Shown: positions 25,019 to 33,744, counted from the first letter of the stretch. The stretch is 64,000 nucleotides of DNA from Flavobacterium frigoritolerans (GCF_025847275.1 NZ_JAOZEV010000001.1:62001-126000), one strand, 5' to 3'. Notes: generated by a model not told the origin, from the sequence alone. A program made the numbers and translations.

Positions 25019-26290
25019 TTACTTCGTCAGTTCGCTATTACTTGGGTTGAGGCTAACCTCTTTTGGTAACATTTTTGTTTTAAATATTGAAGCTGTAATC
25101 AAGCTTAAACCTACAACAATAAGAATACTTGTTCCAAAAATTTCTTCGTAATAACCCCAAAGCGGACCTTTCCCAAAATAAAGAAATCCTCCTTGAACAA
25201 ATAATAATACTTCGGTTATTATATATCCAAAAATAAAACATTTTATTCCTATGCGAAGCAAATAGGATTGATGCGAAAGCAACTTACTCTGAATTAACAC
25301 TCCAAGTAAAAATCCTGTAATAATACCTAGGGTTGTTAAATGAATAAAACCAATTATAAAACTTCGGATTTGATGTGAAACTTCACCTAAATTAGGTATC
25401 AGAACCAATAATTGTATGCCTGTTTTCAAGAATAAGGAACATAAAGCTAAGCCATAAACTATTTTAGTCGTTGAGTCTAAATTGGTTTTAAACCAAGCTA
25501 TTTGAGGCTTTAGCATTTTATAGAAATAAACAAAAGCAACCAATTGCAGAACAACTCCAATAGTATTAATCCAACTTAATAAATTGTTCTCGACATACCA
25601 ACTTATTGGGAATGCAACCGTTAAAAATGTTGCTACAATAAGCAGAATGAAGAATATTTTGAAAGCTTTTTTTTCTATCTTATCATCAAATTGCTTTAAA
25701 AACAAAGCCAAAACTGAAAATAAAAACCAGCCATTAAACTGAAAATGCAAAAAAAACTGAATTGCAATTTGATAAAAAGCACTTTGTTTTCCTAGCATAC
25801 TTACTGCAGGACCTAGGCACCAAACTCCCAAAGTCGAAAAAACCATAAATAGAACTGCAACTAATAAGAGTTTATGATGACTTGTTCTATCCTTAAAACC
25901 ATCTTTCCAAACCAACCAACAAAAAACATAACTCAATAAAATATGCATTGTAGAAAATACTATCGAAAACAAGGCATATCCCTGAATAGGAAAACTTACC
26001 ATCATACCTATAACAGCAAATTCAGTAACCCAAAATAACTGACTGTAAATCGGCTTCTCCCCTTTTTCTTTTGGAAGATAAAAACGAACAATCAAAACAT
26101 AAATCATCAAATACGCCCAGCCAAGCATTGCCACATGAGAATGCGCATGAAGCAAAAAACTATAATTTATATTTAATGGAAATAGATAGAGATAACGCAT
26201 CAATAACCCCATAAGTGAGGCTATCAAGAAATTAAAGAAGCAACATATAATCCAACTTTTTTGCGAACTCATTTTAGATAACAATTTCAT
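25019..26290 (-). CDS. Multi-spanning membrane protein with His-rich helix, unknown
   Basis: A 423-residue membrane protein with about 10-12 helices (start could also be residue 7). The first long helix contains LLHAHSHVAMLGWAYL (His48, His50, His52), and other membrane His residues occur in STMHILLSYV, FFLHFQFNGWFL and GFIHLTTLGI. This spacing of intramembrane histidines resembles haem-copper-oxidase-like and NnrS-like proteins, though it lacks the full ligand set of a catalytic subunit as far as I can tell. It sits between the convergent sco and the upstream ric/norB genes, separated from ric by a terminator. A role in NO handling or electron transfer is inferred from context only. Confidence 0.78.
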   Translation of the reverse strand: MKLLSKMSSQKSWIICCFFNFLIASLMGLLMRYLYLFPLNINYSFLLHAHSHVAMLGWAYLMIYVLIVRFYLPKEKGEKPIYSQLFWVTEFAVIGMMVSFPIQGYALFSIVFSTMHILLSYVFCWLVWKDGFKDRTSHHKLLLVAVLFMVFSTLGVWCLGPAVSMLGKQSAFYQIAIQFFLHFQFNGWFLFSVLALFLKQFDDKIEKKAFKIFFILLIVATFLTVAFPISWYVENNLLSWINTIGVVLQLVAFVYFYKMLKPQIAWFKTNLDSTTKIVYGLALCSLFLKTGIQLLVLIPNLGEVSHQIRSFIIGFIHLTTLGIITGFLLGVLIQSKLLSHQSYLLRIGIKCFIFGYIITEVLLFVQGGFLYFGKGPLWGYYEEIFGTSILIVVGLSLITASIFKTKMLPKEVSLNPSNSELTK

Positions 26291-26340
26291 TTTTAATTAA
26301 ATTAAAAGTAGTTTAAAACATCTATTATTATCAATTTATA

Positions 26341-26380
26341 ATAATAAAAATGCACCGATGTTAATTAATTTATCGGTGCA
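26341..26380 (-). terminator. Terminator of norB-ric
   Basis: The stem TGCACCGAT / ATCGGTGCA, followed on the minus strand by a TTTTTATTAT tract, lies 27 bases after the ric stop codon. Confidence 0.85.
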
Positions 26381-26406
26381 TTCTCTTAATCAATATACAT
26401 TTACTT

Positions 26407-27129
26407 TTAAGAGAACTCTTTCTCTAGAACCATTGCTTTAGGAAACAAAATATTATTTTCTAAATGAATGTGTGTATGTAAATTCTCTTCAAATTCCTTT
26501 AGCATTGCAAATGTTACTTTATAAGTAGTACATCCATCACTTGGCGCTGTATAATCATTTGTTAAGCTAGCAATTTCGCGAAAGCGTTCTCCCTCAGTAT
26601 CATGTTCTTGCATCATCATTGCAATTGGATTCGATACCGTTCCAAAAGGAGGTTGCATCAAATCTGCTTCCGTTTCTTTTGATTTTACCATCTTTTTTAT
26701 AAAAGGAAACAGCATTAATTCTTCTTTTTTCATGTGTTGTGCTAATTCGCTTGCGCATTCGGTAAACAATTCGTTTATCCTGAACAGTTCTGGATGATTC
26801 CCTCCATGAACACTACAAAGTTTATTTAGGAATTGCATAATAATGATTGATTTATCTTCTACATAACGGTGATGCGTTTTTTCGATATAATCAGCCAATA
26901 AATCCAATGGCCATGAATTAAAATCTATTTTATTAGTATCCTCTGCCGATAAAGCTTCTTGAATTTTTTTCAGCAAAACTTTAGGTTCAATTTCTTGTTT
27001 TACACAAACCTCTGTGATAGTTCTGCCTCCTTTACAACAAAAATCGATTTTATATTTTGAAAATACTGCTGCTGTTCTATAATCTTCAGCTACAAATGCT
27101 CCAATTGTTTTATTTTGTAAACTTTCCAT
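26407..27129 (-). CDS. ric: Iron-sulfur cluster repair di-iron protein (ScdA/YtfE/Ric)
   Basis: A 240-residue cytoplasmic protein that restores FeS clusters damaged by NO or oxidants. The N-terminal ScdA_N segment (about 1-60) has VFSKYKIDFCCKGGRTITEV with the characteristic Cys pair. The C-terminal hemerythrin-like four-helix bundle supplies di-iron ligands: YIEKTHHRYVE, VHGGNHPELF, QHMKKEELMLFPF, MQEHDTEGERF and HTHIHLENNILFP. Its length matches the family. It starts 13 bases downstream of norB on the same strand, so NO detoxification/respiration and FeS repair are co-expressed. Confidence 0.95.
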   Translation of the reverse strand: MESLQNKTIGAFVAEDYRTAAVFSKYKIDFCCKGGRTITEVCVKQEIEPKVLLKKIQEALSAEDTNKIDFNSWPLDLLADYIEKTHHRYVEDKSIIIMQFLNKLCSVHGGNHPELFRINELFTECASELAQHMKKEELMLFPFIKKMVKSKETEADLMQPPFGTVSNPIAMMMQEHDTEGERFREIASLTNDYTAPSDGCTTYKVTFAMLKEFEENLHTHIHLENNILFPKAMVLEKEFS

Positions 27130-27142
27130 AATTCTTAATTTA

Positions 27143-29380
27143 TTATTTTTTTCTATTTTTTAACGTCAAATCAAAAACAAACCAAGCTGTAGTTATAATT
27201 CCTATCCCAAAGATAGAATCACCTATAGCACGCATCCATTTAAGAGTAATCATTGTAGGTTGTTGCATCAATTCTGATGAACGAGCATACCACATTCCGT
27301 GATCAATACTTTCGATCGCCTGCCAAATTCCTATCGGCAGCAAACTCAACACAGCCATTAAAAACAACCCTATATTTAATGACCAAAAAGTAATCTTAAG
27401 TAATTTCTCGTTCCAGGTAATGTCTCGGTATAAACTTCTTAACACGAAAAGCATTAACCCAATTCCTAACATTCCGTAAACTCCAAACAATGCTGTATGC
27501 GCGTGAAGAGGTGTAGTATTTAAACCTTGCACATAATAAAGTGCTATCGGTGGATTTATTATGAATCCAAAAACTCCAGCACCAAGGAAATTCCAGAACG
27601 CTACTGCAATCATAAAATAAATAGGCCATTTATAATCTATAATCCATTGCGTAGATTTTGACAATTTATAATTTTGATATGCTTCAAAACCAATTAATGT
27701 AAGCGGTACAACTTCTAACGCACTAAACGATGCTCCTAATGCCATAATAGCTGTGGGAGTTCCTGAGAAATACAAGTGATGAAATGTTCCCAGAATACCA
27801 CCTGCCATGAAGATAATAGTTGCCAACAAAACATTTAAAGTAGCCGTTTTCGTTTTTAACAATCCCAATCGAACAAATAAAAATGCGATAACAACTGTTG
27901 CAAATACTTCAAAGAATCCTTCTACCCAAAGATGAACAACCCACCATCTCCAATATTCGGCAATCGCTAGATTTGTTTGTCTTCCCCACATTAATCCTGC
28001 TCCATAAAACATGGCAATTGCAGTACAAGAGATTAAAAATAAAACGATTAGATTTTTTTCTTCTGTTTTTTTCTTTAAAACTGGAATCAATGGTCGTATC
28101 ATTAATGCTAACCATAAGAACAATCCAACTAAAAGGAATATCTGCCAAAAACGTCCTAGATCTACATATTCATAACCTTGATGTCCAAACCAAAAATTTT
28201 GCACTAGGTTTAGTTTTTGCATTACTCCAAACCATTGTCCAACCATTGAACCCAAAACAATGATTAGTAGAGCAATAAACAAGAAATTAACTCCGAAACA
28301 TTGAAATTTAGGATCTTTACCCGAAACTGCCGGAGCAATATATAATCCTATTGCCAACCATGCTGTTGCTATCCAAAAAATAGCCAGTTGTGTATGCCAG
28401 GTTCTTGTTACTGCATACGGCAAAATTTGATCTATTGGAATGCCATATAACGCATTTCCTTCAACACCATAATGAGCTGTAATTATTCCTAAAGCCATTT
28501 GAATAATCATCAGTAAGCTCACCACCCAAAAATATTTTTTGATCAGATGCATTGATGGAGTCATTCCTTGATTGATTATTGGATCTTTGGATGGTAGAGG
28601 AAACGCTTCGTCTTCACCCGATTTAGCATGATAAAACACTAGAATTCCAATACTAAAAATCAATAAAATAATACTTACACCTGACCAGGCAAGTAACTCT
28701 TTTGTAGCAATGTTACCAACCAGTTCATCTGATGGCCAGTTATGTGTATAAGAAATATTAGAATTGGGACGTTCTGTTACTGTAGCCCAAGTAGCCCAAA
28801 AGAAAAAAGCATTCATTTTATGCATTCTCGCCTCCTCTTTTATAGCATTTTTAGGAATGGCATAGTCTTCCCTTAGTTTATCAAATTTAGGATCGTTGGT
28901 AAAAAGACCTTCATAATATTTGCTCAGGTATTTAATTGCTTCAACTCTATTTTCGGATATCGTAAGTGTTTGCGAATTTTCATCATAGCGATTTGTCCTT
29001 ACGTCTTTTTGCAAACGTATCTTCAATCCTGCTTGTTTCTCTTTATCCAAATCATTAAATACTTTCCCGAAATCTTCTTGTGCGTATTTATCAAGAATAA
29101 ACATTGCTTCTCGATGCAACCAATCGGCTGTCCAATCGGGAGCTACATATGCTCCATGTCCCCATATAGAACCAACTTCCTGTCCTCCTATACTTTGCCA
29201 AACATTTTGCCCATCTTTAATTTCGTCTTCAGAAAAAACAAGTTTTCCACTATCTGAAACTATCTGTTTGGGAATTGGAGGTGCTTGTTGGTAAATTTCA
29301 TATCCATAGTATCCTAAAACGGCAAAGGATATGCTCATTACCAAAAAAAATGCAATCCATAATTTTTTTTCTCTTTTCAT
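27143..29380 (-). CDS. norB: Quinol-dependent nitric oxide reductase (qNOR)
   Basis: A 745-residue integral membrane enzyme that reduces two NO to N2O with quinol electrons. The N-terminal extension (about 30-225, LVFSEDEIKDGQNVWQSIGG and GSIWGHGAYVAPDW) is the extracytoplasmic domain fused to the NorB core, and no CxxCH is present, so the protein is of the quinol (NorZ) type. The haem-copper oxidase core of about 12-13 helices carries ligand-bearing blocks such as TRTWHTQLAIFWIATAW, WWVVHLWVEGFFEVFATVVI, LGTFHHLYFSG and TPLHAHTALFGVYG. Upstream lies an inverted repeat shared with nirK and rrf2. It is followed by ric. Confidence 0.97.
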   Translation of the reverse strand: MKREKKLWIAFFLVMSISFAVLGYYGYEIYQQAPPIPKQIVSDSGKLVFSEDEIKDGQNVWQSIGGQEVGSIWGHGAYVAPDWTADWLHREAMFILDKYAQEDFGKVFNDLDKEKQAGLKIRLQKDVRTNRYDENSQTLTISENRVEAIKYLSKYYEGLFTNDPKFDKLREDYAIPKNAIKEEARMHKMNAFFFWATWATVTERPNSNISYTHNWPSDELVGNIATKELLAWSGVSIILLIFSIGILVFYHAKSGEDEAFPLPSKDPIINQGMTPSMHLIKKYFWVVSLLMIIQMALGIITAHYGVEGNALYGIPIDQILPYAVTRTWHTQLAIFWIATAWLAIGLYIAPAVSGKDPKFQCFGVNFLFIALLIIVLGSMVGQWFGVMQKLNLVQNFWFGHQGYEYVDLGRFWQIFLLVGLFLWLALMIRPLIPVLKKKTEEKNLIVLFLISCTAIAMFYGAGLMWGRQTNLAIAEYWRWWVVHLWVEGFFEVFATVVIAFLFVRLGLLKTKTATLNVLLATIIFMAGGILGTFHHLYFSGTPTAIMALGASFSALEVVPLTLIGFEAYQNYKLSKSTQWIIDYKWPIYFMIAVAFWNFLGAGVFGFIINPPIALYYVQGLNTTPLHAHTALFGVYGMLGIGLMLFVLRSLYRDITWNEKLLKITFWSLNIGLFLMAVLSLLPIGIWQAIESIDHGMWYARSSELMQQPTMITLKWMRAIGDSIFGIGIITTAWFVFDLTLKNRKK

Positions 29381-29402
29381 ATATTCTTTTTAAATTTTTC
29401 TA

Positions 29403-29426
29403 ATAAAAGACAAAACAGTCCTTTAT
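29403..29426. promoter_or_regulatory. Putative NO-responsive operator of norB
   Basis: ATAAAAGAC-AAAACA-GTCCTTTAT is an inverted repeat with one mismatch between arms, centred about 34 bases upstream of the norB start. It matches the nirK site in arm sequence and spacer length. I found no convincing -7 element on the minus strand here. Confidence 0.68.
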
Positions 29427-29430
29427 TGGT

Positions 29431-29474
29431 TTAATAAAAAACTCTAACCCAATAAATTAGGATTAGAGTTCTTT
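29431..29474 (-). terminator. Terminator of rrf2-azurin
   Basis: The arms AACTCTAACCC and GGATTAGAGTT pair with one mismatch and are followed on the minus strand by a T-rich tract. It begins just after the azurin stop codon and separates it from the norB promoter. Confidence 0.75.
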
Positions 29475-29476
29475 AA

Positions 29477-29998
29477 TTATTCAACTATTAAAACACCTTT
29501 CATCATAGAAACGTGCCCTGGGAAAGTACATAAAAAATTGTATGTTCCTTTTTTATCTACTGTAAATTCAATAGTGTCTTCTTCTCCACCACCAATTAAT
29601 TTAGTATGTGCAATGATAGAAGCTTTTTCAGAAGCAGGAATATAGTCTGTGTCTTTGGCTGCAATCGCTTTGGCTGCAAAAGCTGCTTCGTCTGTACCTT
29701 CTTGTAGAATAACCAAGTTATGTCCCATAGCTTCTTTTGGAATTTTACCTACATGTTTTAATGTTAACGTTATTGGTTTTCCTGCTACTGCTCTTAGTTC
29801 TTTGGTATTAAACTGCATTTGATCATTTCCTTCAATGACTAAAACATTACTTACTGCTTCAGTTTGTCCTTCAGAATCTGATGTTTGTTCATTTATCTCT
29901 GTTGATTCACCAGTTGGAGTTGCTTCTTTTTTTCCACAAGAAGTTATTGCTAAACATCCCATTAGCATTAGAATCGAAATTTTGATTTTTTTATTCAT
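29477..29998 (-). CDS. Azurin-like cupredoxin lipoprotein
   Basis: A 173-residue lipoprotein (MNKKIKISILMLMGCLAITSC). After a Thr/Glu-rich linker (about 24-50) comes an azurin-type cupredoxin domain. Type 1 copper ligands are visible: His in AMGHNLVIL, then Cys, His and Met in YNFLCTFPGHVSMMKGVL. The central insertion ASEKASIIAHTKLIGGGEED matches azurin. Azurins and pseudoazurins feed electrons to copper nitrite reductase, and this one is cotranscribed with the NO-type regulator 7 kb from nirK, so it is a plausible donor to NirK, alongside NirK's own cytochrome domain. Gap to rrf2: 39 bases. Confidence 0.94.
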   Translation of the reverse strand: MNKKIKISILMLMGCLAITSCGKKEATPTGESTEINEQTSDSEGQTEAVSNVLVIEGNDQMQFNTKELRAVAGKPITLTLKHVGKIPKEAMGHNLVILQEGTDEAAFAAKAIAAKDTDYIPASEKASIIAHTKLIGGGEEDTIEFTVDKKGTYNFLCTFPGHVSMMKGVLIVE

Positions 29999-30037
29999 TT
30001 TTGTGTATTTAAATTATATAATATTAATTGTTTTTAT

Positions 30038-30472
30038 TTATCGTTTTAAGAAAAAATCTCCAGACTTCACTCCCAAAGCAAGTTCTTCTAAAGTTGTGTT
30101 TGTAAGCATATCTAATAATAACCCACGTATTACCTTGAACTCATTGTGTACTGGACAAGGGTGTGTTTCTGAACATTCTTTTAAACCAATACCGCAACCC
30201 ATATATATACTATCTCCGTCAACTGCATCAACAATCTGGATTAATTTAATCGATTTAATAGCTCTAGTAGAAACTTCAAATCCTCCTCCCACGCCTTTTG
30301 CTGAATCTATAATACCATTTTTGGTAAGAATCTGCATTATTTTGGCAGTAAACGGTTCAGGCGAATCAATTTCTTTTGCTACATCTTTTATCCCAACACG
30401 AATTCCTTGCGAAGATTTGGTTGCAATAAATATTGAGGCTCGAATGGCATATTCACATGCTTTTGAAAACAT
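30038..30472 (-). CDS. Rrf2-family FeS transcriptional regulator (NsrR/IscR-like)
   Basis: A 144-residue winged-helix regulator. The N-terminal FSKACEYAIRASIFIA and the recognition-helix region EPFTAKIMQILTKNGII are typical of Rrf2. Three cysteines, Cys93, Cys100 and Cys106 (GCGIGLKEC, HPCPVH), are placed like the cluster ligands of NsrR and IscR. Adjacent genes are azurin, norB and ric, so an NO-sensing, NsrR-like role is favoured over IscR. The protein is expected to bind the inverted repeat seen at nirK, norB and its own promoter (inference). It is first in an rrf2-azurin transcript. Confidence 0.92.
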   Translation of the reverse strand: MFSKACEYAIRASIFIATKSSQGIRVGIKDVAKEIDSPEPFTAKIMQILTKNGIIDSAKGVGGGFEVSTRAIKSIKLIQIVDAVDGDSIYMGCGIGLKECSETHPCPVHNEFKVIRGLLLDMLTNTTLEELALGVKSGDFFLKR

Positions 30473-30496
30473 AGACTAGTTAATTATATTTTATAC

Positions 30497-30504
30497 AAAT
30501 ATAC
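30497..30504 (-). promoter_or_regulatory. -7 element of rrf2-azurin
   Basis: On the minus strand TATATTTG is an exact TAnnTTTG match, 24 bases before the rrf2 start. A TTG about 21 bases further upstream falls inside the inverted repeat at 30518-30541 and fits a -33 element. Confidence 0.7.
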
Positions 30505-30517
30505 TCAAAAAACTTAT

Positions 30518-30541
30518 TAAAAGACAAATTTATCTTTAATA
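30518..30541. promoter_or_regulatory. Putative autoregulatory operator of rrf2
   Basis: TTAAAAGAC-AAATTT-ATCTTTAAT. The left arm matches the nirK/norB sites in 8 of 9 bases and the right arm matches the nirK arm in 7 of 9, with the same 6-base spacer. It covers the likely -33 region, consistent with autorepression. Confidence 0.65.
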
Positions 30542-30652
30542 GATTTTAAATAAAAAAAGCTTATTTATAACCAGAATAATTTAATTATTCAAAACACATA
30601 TTATAAAGCAACTTCCTTTAAAACAAATTTTAATTTTACCTTTGGTAGATTA

Positions 30653-30660
30653 TAATTTTG
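30653..30660 (+). promoter_or_regulatory. -7 element of the NYN gene
   Basis: TAATTTTG matches TAnnTTTG, 13 bases before the ATG at 30674, leaving a very short 5' leader. Confidence 0.55.
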
Positions 30661-30673
30661 TAAAACCTATAAA

Positions 30674-31477
30674 ATGTCTTTAAACAGCAACCGAGAATTA
30701 AAACTTGCTGTACTTATCGATGCCGATAATGTACCGTATAGTAATGTAAAAGGTATGATGGAGGAAATTACTAAATTTGGTACTCCAACAACCAAACGTA
30801 TTTATGCCGACTGGACAAAACCTAATGCAAATGGCTGGAAAAGTGTTTTACTAGAGCATGCCATTACTCCTATTCAACAATATAGTTATACCGTAGGTAA
30901 AAATTCCTCAGATTCAGCATTAATTATTGATGCCATGGATTTATTATATTCTGGCAAATTAGATGGTTTTTGTATTGTTTCGAGCGATAGTGATTTTACA
31001 AGACTAGCTATTAGATTGCGAGAATCTGGCATGAAAGTAATTGGAATTGGCGAAAAGAAAACACCAAGCGCCTTTATTGTAGCTTGTGATCGTTTTATAT
31101 ATATTGAAGTATTGGATGGTGCTATTAAAAAGAAAGATCCAAAACCTACAGCTTCAGACTCTAAAAAAACTATTGAAAAACCAACTGGTAAACAAAGCGA
31201 AAAACAGACTGAAAAACCTTTAAACAAAATCGATTTACAAACCATTGAACTCATCGAAGATACTATTGATGCAATAGGTGATGACGACGGATGGGCTTTC
31301 TTGGGGGACATTGGTAATCTTTTAGTAAAAAAGAAACCTGAATTTGACCCACGAAATTATGGCTTCTCAAAATTAACTCCAATGCTAAAATCTTTAACTG
31401 ATATTCTCGAAATCGATGAGAGAGATTCAGATAAAAAAGGAATCAAACACAATTACGTTCGCTTGAGATACAGCTAA
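30674..31477 (+). CDS. NYN-domain protein with C-terminal OST-HTH/LOTUS domain
   Basis: A 267-residue cytoplasmic protein. Residues about 10-150 form a NYN (PIN-like) nuclease fold with acidic residues in VLIDADNVPYSNVKGM, KNSSDSALIIDAMDLLYSG and CIVSSDSDFTRLAIRL, the expected metal-binding positions. After a Lys/Thr/Glu-rich linker (about 155-185), residues about 195-265 (GWAFLGDIGNLLVKKKPEFD, NYGFSKLTPMLKSL) match an OST-HTH/LOTUS RNA-binding domain. The combination suggests an RNA-processing or RNA-decay factor; the target is unknown. It is divergent from rrf2, with no sign that it belongs to the nitrogen cluster. Confidence 0.9.
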   Translation: MSLNSNRELKLAVLIDADNVPYSNVKGMMEEITKFGTPTTKRIYADWTKPNANGWKSVLLEHAITPIQQYSYTVGKNSSDSALIIDAMDLLYSGKLDGFCIVSSDSDFTRLAIRLRESGMKVIGIGEKKTPSAFIVACDRFIYIEVLDGAIKKKDPKPTASDSKKTIEKPTGKQSEKQTEKPLNKIDLQTIELIEDTIDAIGDDDGWAFLGDIGNLLVKKKPEFDPRNYGFSKLTPMLKSLTDILEIDERDSDKKGIKHNYVRLRYS

Positions 31478-31527
31478 CTATTCTACAATTACATACTTTA
31501 CACATTTCAAATTAAATATTAAAAAAC

Positions 31528-33039
31528 ATGAGAAAAAAATTCTTTATTTACGGAATCTTATTGTTTCTAGTCGTCGCTGCAGTTTACCTTTATTCTGGTC
31601 GTGGTTTTTTACTTGTTATCATTTTACCAATATTATTAGTTATTGGGATTTATAATACCAAACAAGAAAAACACGCAATTCTTCGAAACTTCCCTGTTCT
31701 TGGTTATTTTAGATATCTTTTTGAAATGATTGCTCCTGAAATTCAACAGTATTTTATTGAAAGATCTACTGATGGTAAACCTTTTTCAAGAAACCAACGC
31801 TCATTAGTATATCAAAGAGCCAAAAATATAGATTCTAGTTCTCCTTTTGGAACGCAATTAAACCTTAATCACGATAGTTATGAAGGAATAAAACATTCTA
31901 TTTTTCCAGCAAAAGTAAACGAAGAATTACCTCGAGTTCTTGTTGGCGGAAAAGATTGTAAGCAACCTTACTCAGCTTCTTTACTAAATATTTCAGCAAT
32001 GAGTTTTGGTTCTCTTAGTGAAAATGCTGTTCGTGCCTTAAACATAGGTGCTCAAAAAGGAAAATTCTATCAAAATACTGGCGAAGGTGGACTTACAGAG
32101 TTTCATCTTGCTGGTGGCGGTGATGTTACTTGGCAAATTGGTACGGGATATTTTGGATGCCGTGATGCAAATGGAAACTTTGATGGGGAAAAATTTAAAG
32201 AAAAAGCATTACTTCCAAATGTAAAAATGATAGAAATTAAACTATCACAAGGAGCAAAACCTGGACATGGTGGTGTACTTCCTGCTAGTAAAAACACAGA
32301 GCAAATAGCTAAAATAAGAGGAGTTGAACCACATACTACAATTTTATCACCTCCTAGCCATAGTGCATTCTCTGATGCAAAAGGATTGGTTCATTTTGTA
32401 GCTCGTTTACGTGAATTATCAGAAGGGAAACCAATTGGTTTTAAACTTTGTATTGGAAATACTAAAGAATTTGAAGAAATTTGTAATGAAATGATTGCAG
32501 AAGATTGTTATCCTGATTTCATTACTATAGATGGTGCCGAAGGTGGTACTGGTGCTGCTCCGCTAGAATTTGCAGATGGCGTTGGTATGCCATTTGAACC
32601 TGCTCTAATTTTTGTAAACAAAACATTGATTGCCTTAAATATTAGAGATAAGATGAGGGTAATTGGTAGTGGAAAAATCATCTCAGGATACTCTATACTG
32701 CATGCTGTAGCTCTTGGAGCAGATATGTGTAATAGCGCCAGAGGTTTCATGTTCTCATTAGGTTGTATTCAGGCGCTACGCTGCCATAATAACGAATGCC
32801 CAACGGGAGTTGCTACACAAAACAAAATGCTAATGAAAGGTTTGGTTGTTACAGATAAATCTGATCGTGTATACCATTTCCATAAAAACACTTTGCACTC
32901 AGCAAATGAATTATTAGCTGCATCTGGAAAAACCCATTTCTCCGATGTAGATATCAATATTTTTATGCGTGGTGATGAATTTACTAATCTATCTGAACTC
33001 TATTTCCCAGATAACTTAACAAGCGTTACTAAACGATAA
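31528..33039 (+). CDS. FMN-binding glutamate synthase family protein
   Basis: A 503-residue protein resembling the FMN-binding (alpha/beta barrel) domain of glutamate synthase large subunit. Two N-terminal hydrophobic segments (about 5-42) anchor it to the membrane. Family landmarks include SASLLNISAMSFGSLSENAV, NTGEGGLTEFH, IEIKLSQGAKPGHGGVLP, ITIDGAEGGTGAAP and the cysteine motif GCIQALRCHNNECPTG (C-x5-C-x4-C), matching the [3Fe-4S] ligands of GltB. There is no glutaminase domain, so it is not a complete glutamate synthase. It starts 50 bases after the NYN gene and ends at a terminator. Confidence 0.92.
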   Translation: MRKKFFIYGILLFLVVAAVYLYSGRGFLLVIILPILLVIGIYNTKQEKHAILRNFPVLGYFRYLFEMIAPEIQQYFIERSTDGKPFSRNQRSLVYQRAKNIDSSSPFGTQLNLNHDSYEGIKHSIFPAKVNEELPRVLVGGKDCKQPYSASLLNISAMSFGSLSENAVRALNIGAQKGKFYQNTGEGGLTEFHLAGGGDVTWQIGTGYFGCRDANGNFDGEKFKEKALLPNVKMIEIKLSQGAKPGHGGVLPASKNTEQIAKIRGVEPHTTILSPPSHSAFSDAKGLVHFVARLRELSEGKPIGFKLCIGNTKEFEEICNEMIAEDCYPDFITIDGAEGGTGAAPLEFADGVGMPFEPALIFVNKTLIALNIRDKMRVIGSGKIISGYSILHAVALGADMCNSARGFMFSLGCIQALRCHNNECPTGVATQNKMLMKGLVVTDKSDRVYHFHKNTLHSANELLAASGKTHFSDVDINIFMRGDEFTNLSELYFPDNLTSVTKR

Positions 33040-33044
33040 ATCTT

Positions 33045-33079
33045 AAAAGCCTCTTTGTGAATTACAAAGAGGCTTTTTT
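33045..33079 (+). terminator. Rho-independent terminator
   Basis: The stem AAAAGCCTCTTTGT / ACAAAGAGGCTTTT with a short loop and T run lies 5 bases after the FMN protein stop. It may also serve the convergent lipoprotein gene. Confidence 0.92.
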
Positions 33080-33103
33080 ATTAAATCCAGAAAGACCAAT
33101 AAA

Positions 33104-33511
33104 TTATTCCTTCAACAAAACATCTAAAGTTTCATTATTCAATACCTCCTTATTAAGAACTGTATTATCATTAGCCAAGAAATAGGCATCAAACTGCACT
33201 CCTTCTTTAATTAATTCTTTAGGAATTTGATTTTTGTTTATCATATCCTTCAATAATTTAGGAAACGATATACTAGCTGCCGCTTTATTTGAATCATTTT
33301 CTGGTAAATTAGTTTCAAAACGCAGTTCGACTTTATTATCATTTATATAACCTCTAGCAGTAGTAAGTGTTACATGTTCTCCTTTAAAAGTTGCAGCAGT
33401 ACTGTTATAAGTATTAACGTACTCTTGAAGTTTTTGCTTAGTATTTTTACAACTTACTAATAACAATACAATAGCAACGGTAAATAAAACTTGAGTTATT
33501 TTCTTAATCAT
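33104..33511 (-). CDS. Small lipoprotein of unknown function
   Basis: A 135-residue protein with signal MIKKITQVLFTVAIVLLLVS and lipidated Cys21. The mature part is mostly helical at first (KLQEYVNTYNSTAATFKG) and then beta-rich (VTLTTARGYINDNKVELRFE), with a hydrophobic C-terminal strand. I do not recognise the family. It is convergent with the FMN protein gene. Confidence 0.75.
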   Translation of the reverse strand: MIKKITQVLFTVAIVLLLVSCKNTKQKLQEYVNTYNSTAATFKGEHVTLTTARGYINDNKVELRFETNLPENDSNKAAASISFPKLLKDMINKNQIPKELIKEGVQFDAYFLANDNTVLNKEVLNNETLDVLLKE

Positions 33512-33736
33512 TTTTTTATAGTTGAGTTAATGAATCATTCATTCAAACATAATCTAATTCCATTTCATACACAATACTTAATTACCGAAGAGAACATTCA
33601 CAATCGATTGGTTAAATATCATGCTAGGGAATACTTTTATTTAAGTTTTGAACCAAGGTTCAATAACTAAGAGATACAGTGTACAGCAGGAATAACTCCA
33701 TAAAAACTACAAAGTCAAAATTCCATGAAAACATTG

Positions 33737-33744
33737 TAACTTTG
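33737..33744 (+). promoter_or_regulatory. -7 element of rdgB
   Basis: TAACTTTG matches TAnnTTTG, 36 bases upstream of the ATG at 33781. Confidence 0.6.

Noticed and set aside
26291..26345. Operator-like ATTAAAAGT ... ATCTATTAT upstream of the 25019-26290 gene
   Set aside because: Spacer is 10 rather than 6 bases and the arms are poor complements, unlike the nirK, norB and rrf2 sites.
29835..30479. 214-residue plus-strand ORF over azurin and rrf2
   Set aside because: It is antisense to two clear genes with conserved motifs; its sequence is rich in Ser/Ile/Pro, typical of a shadow frame.
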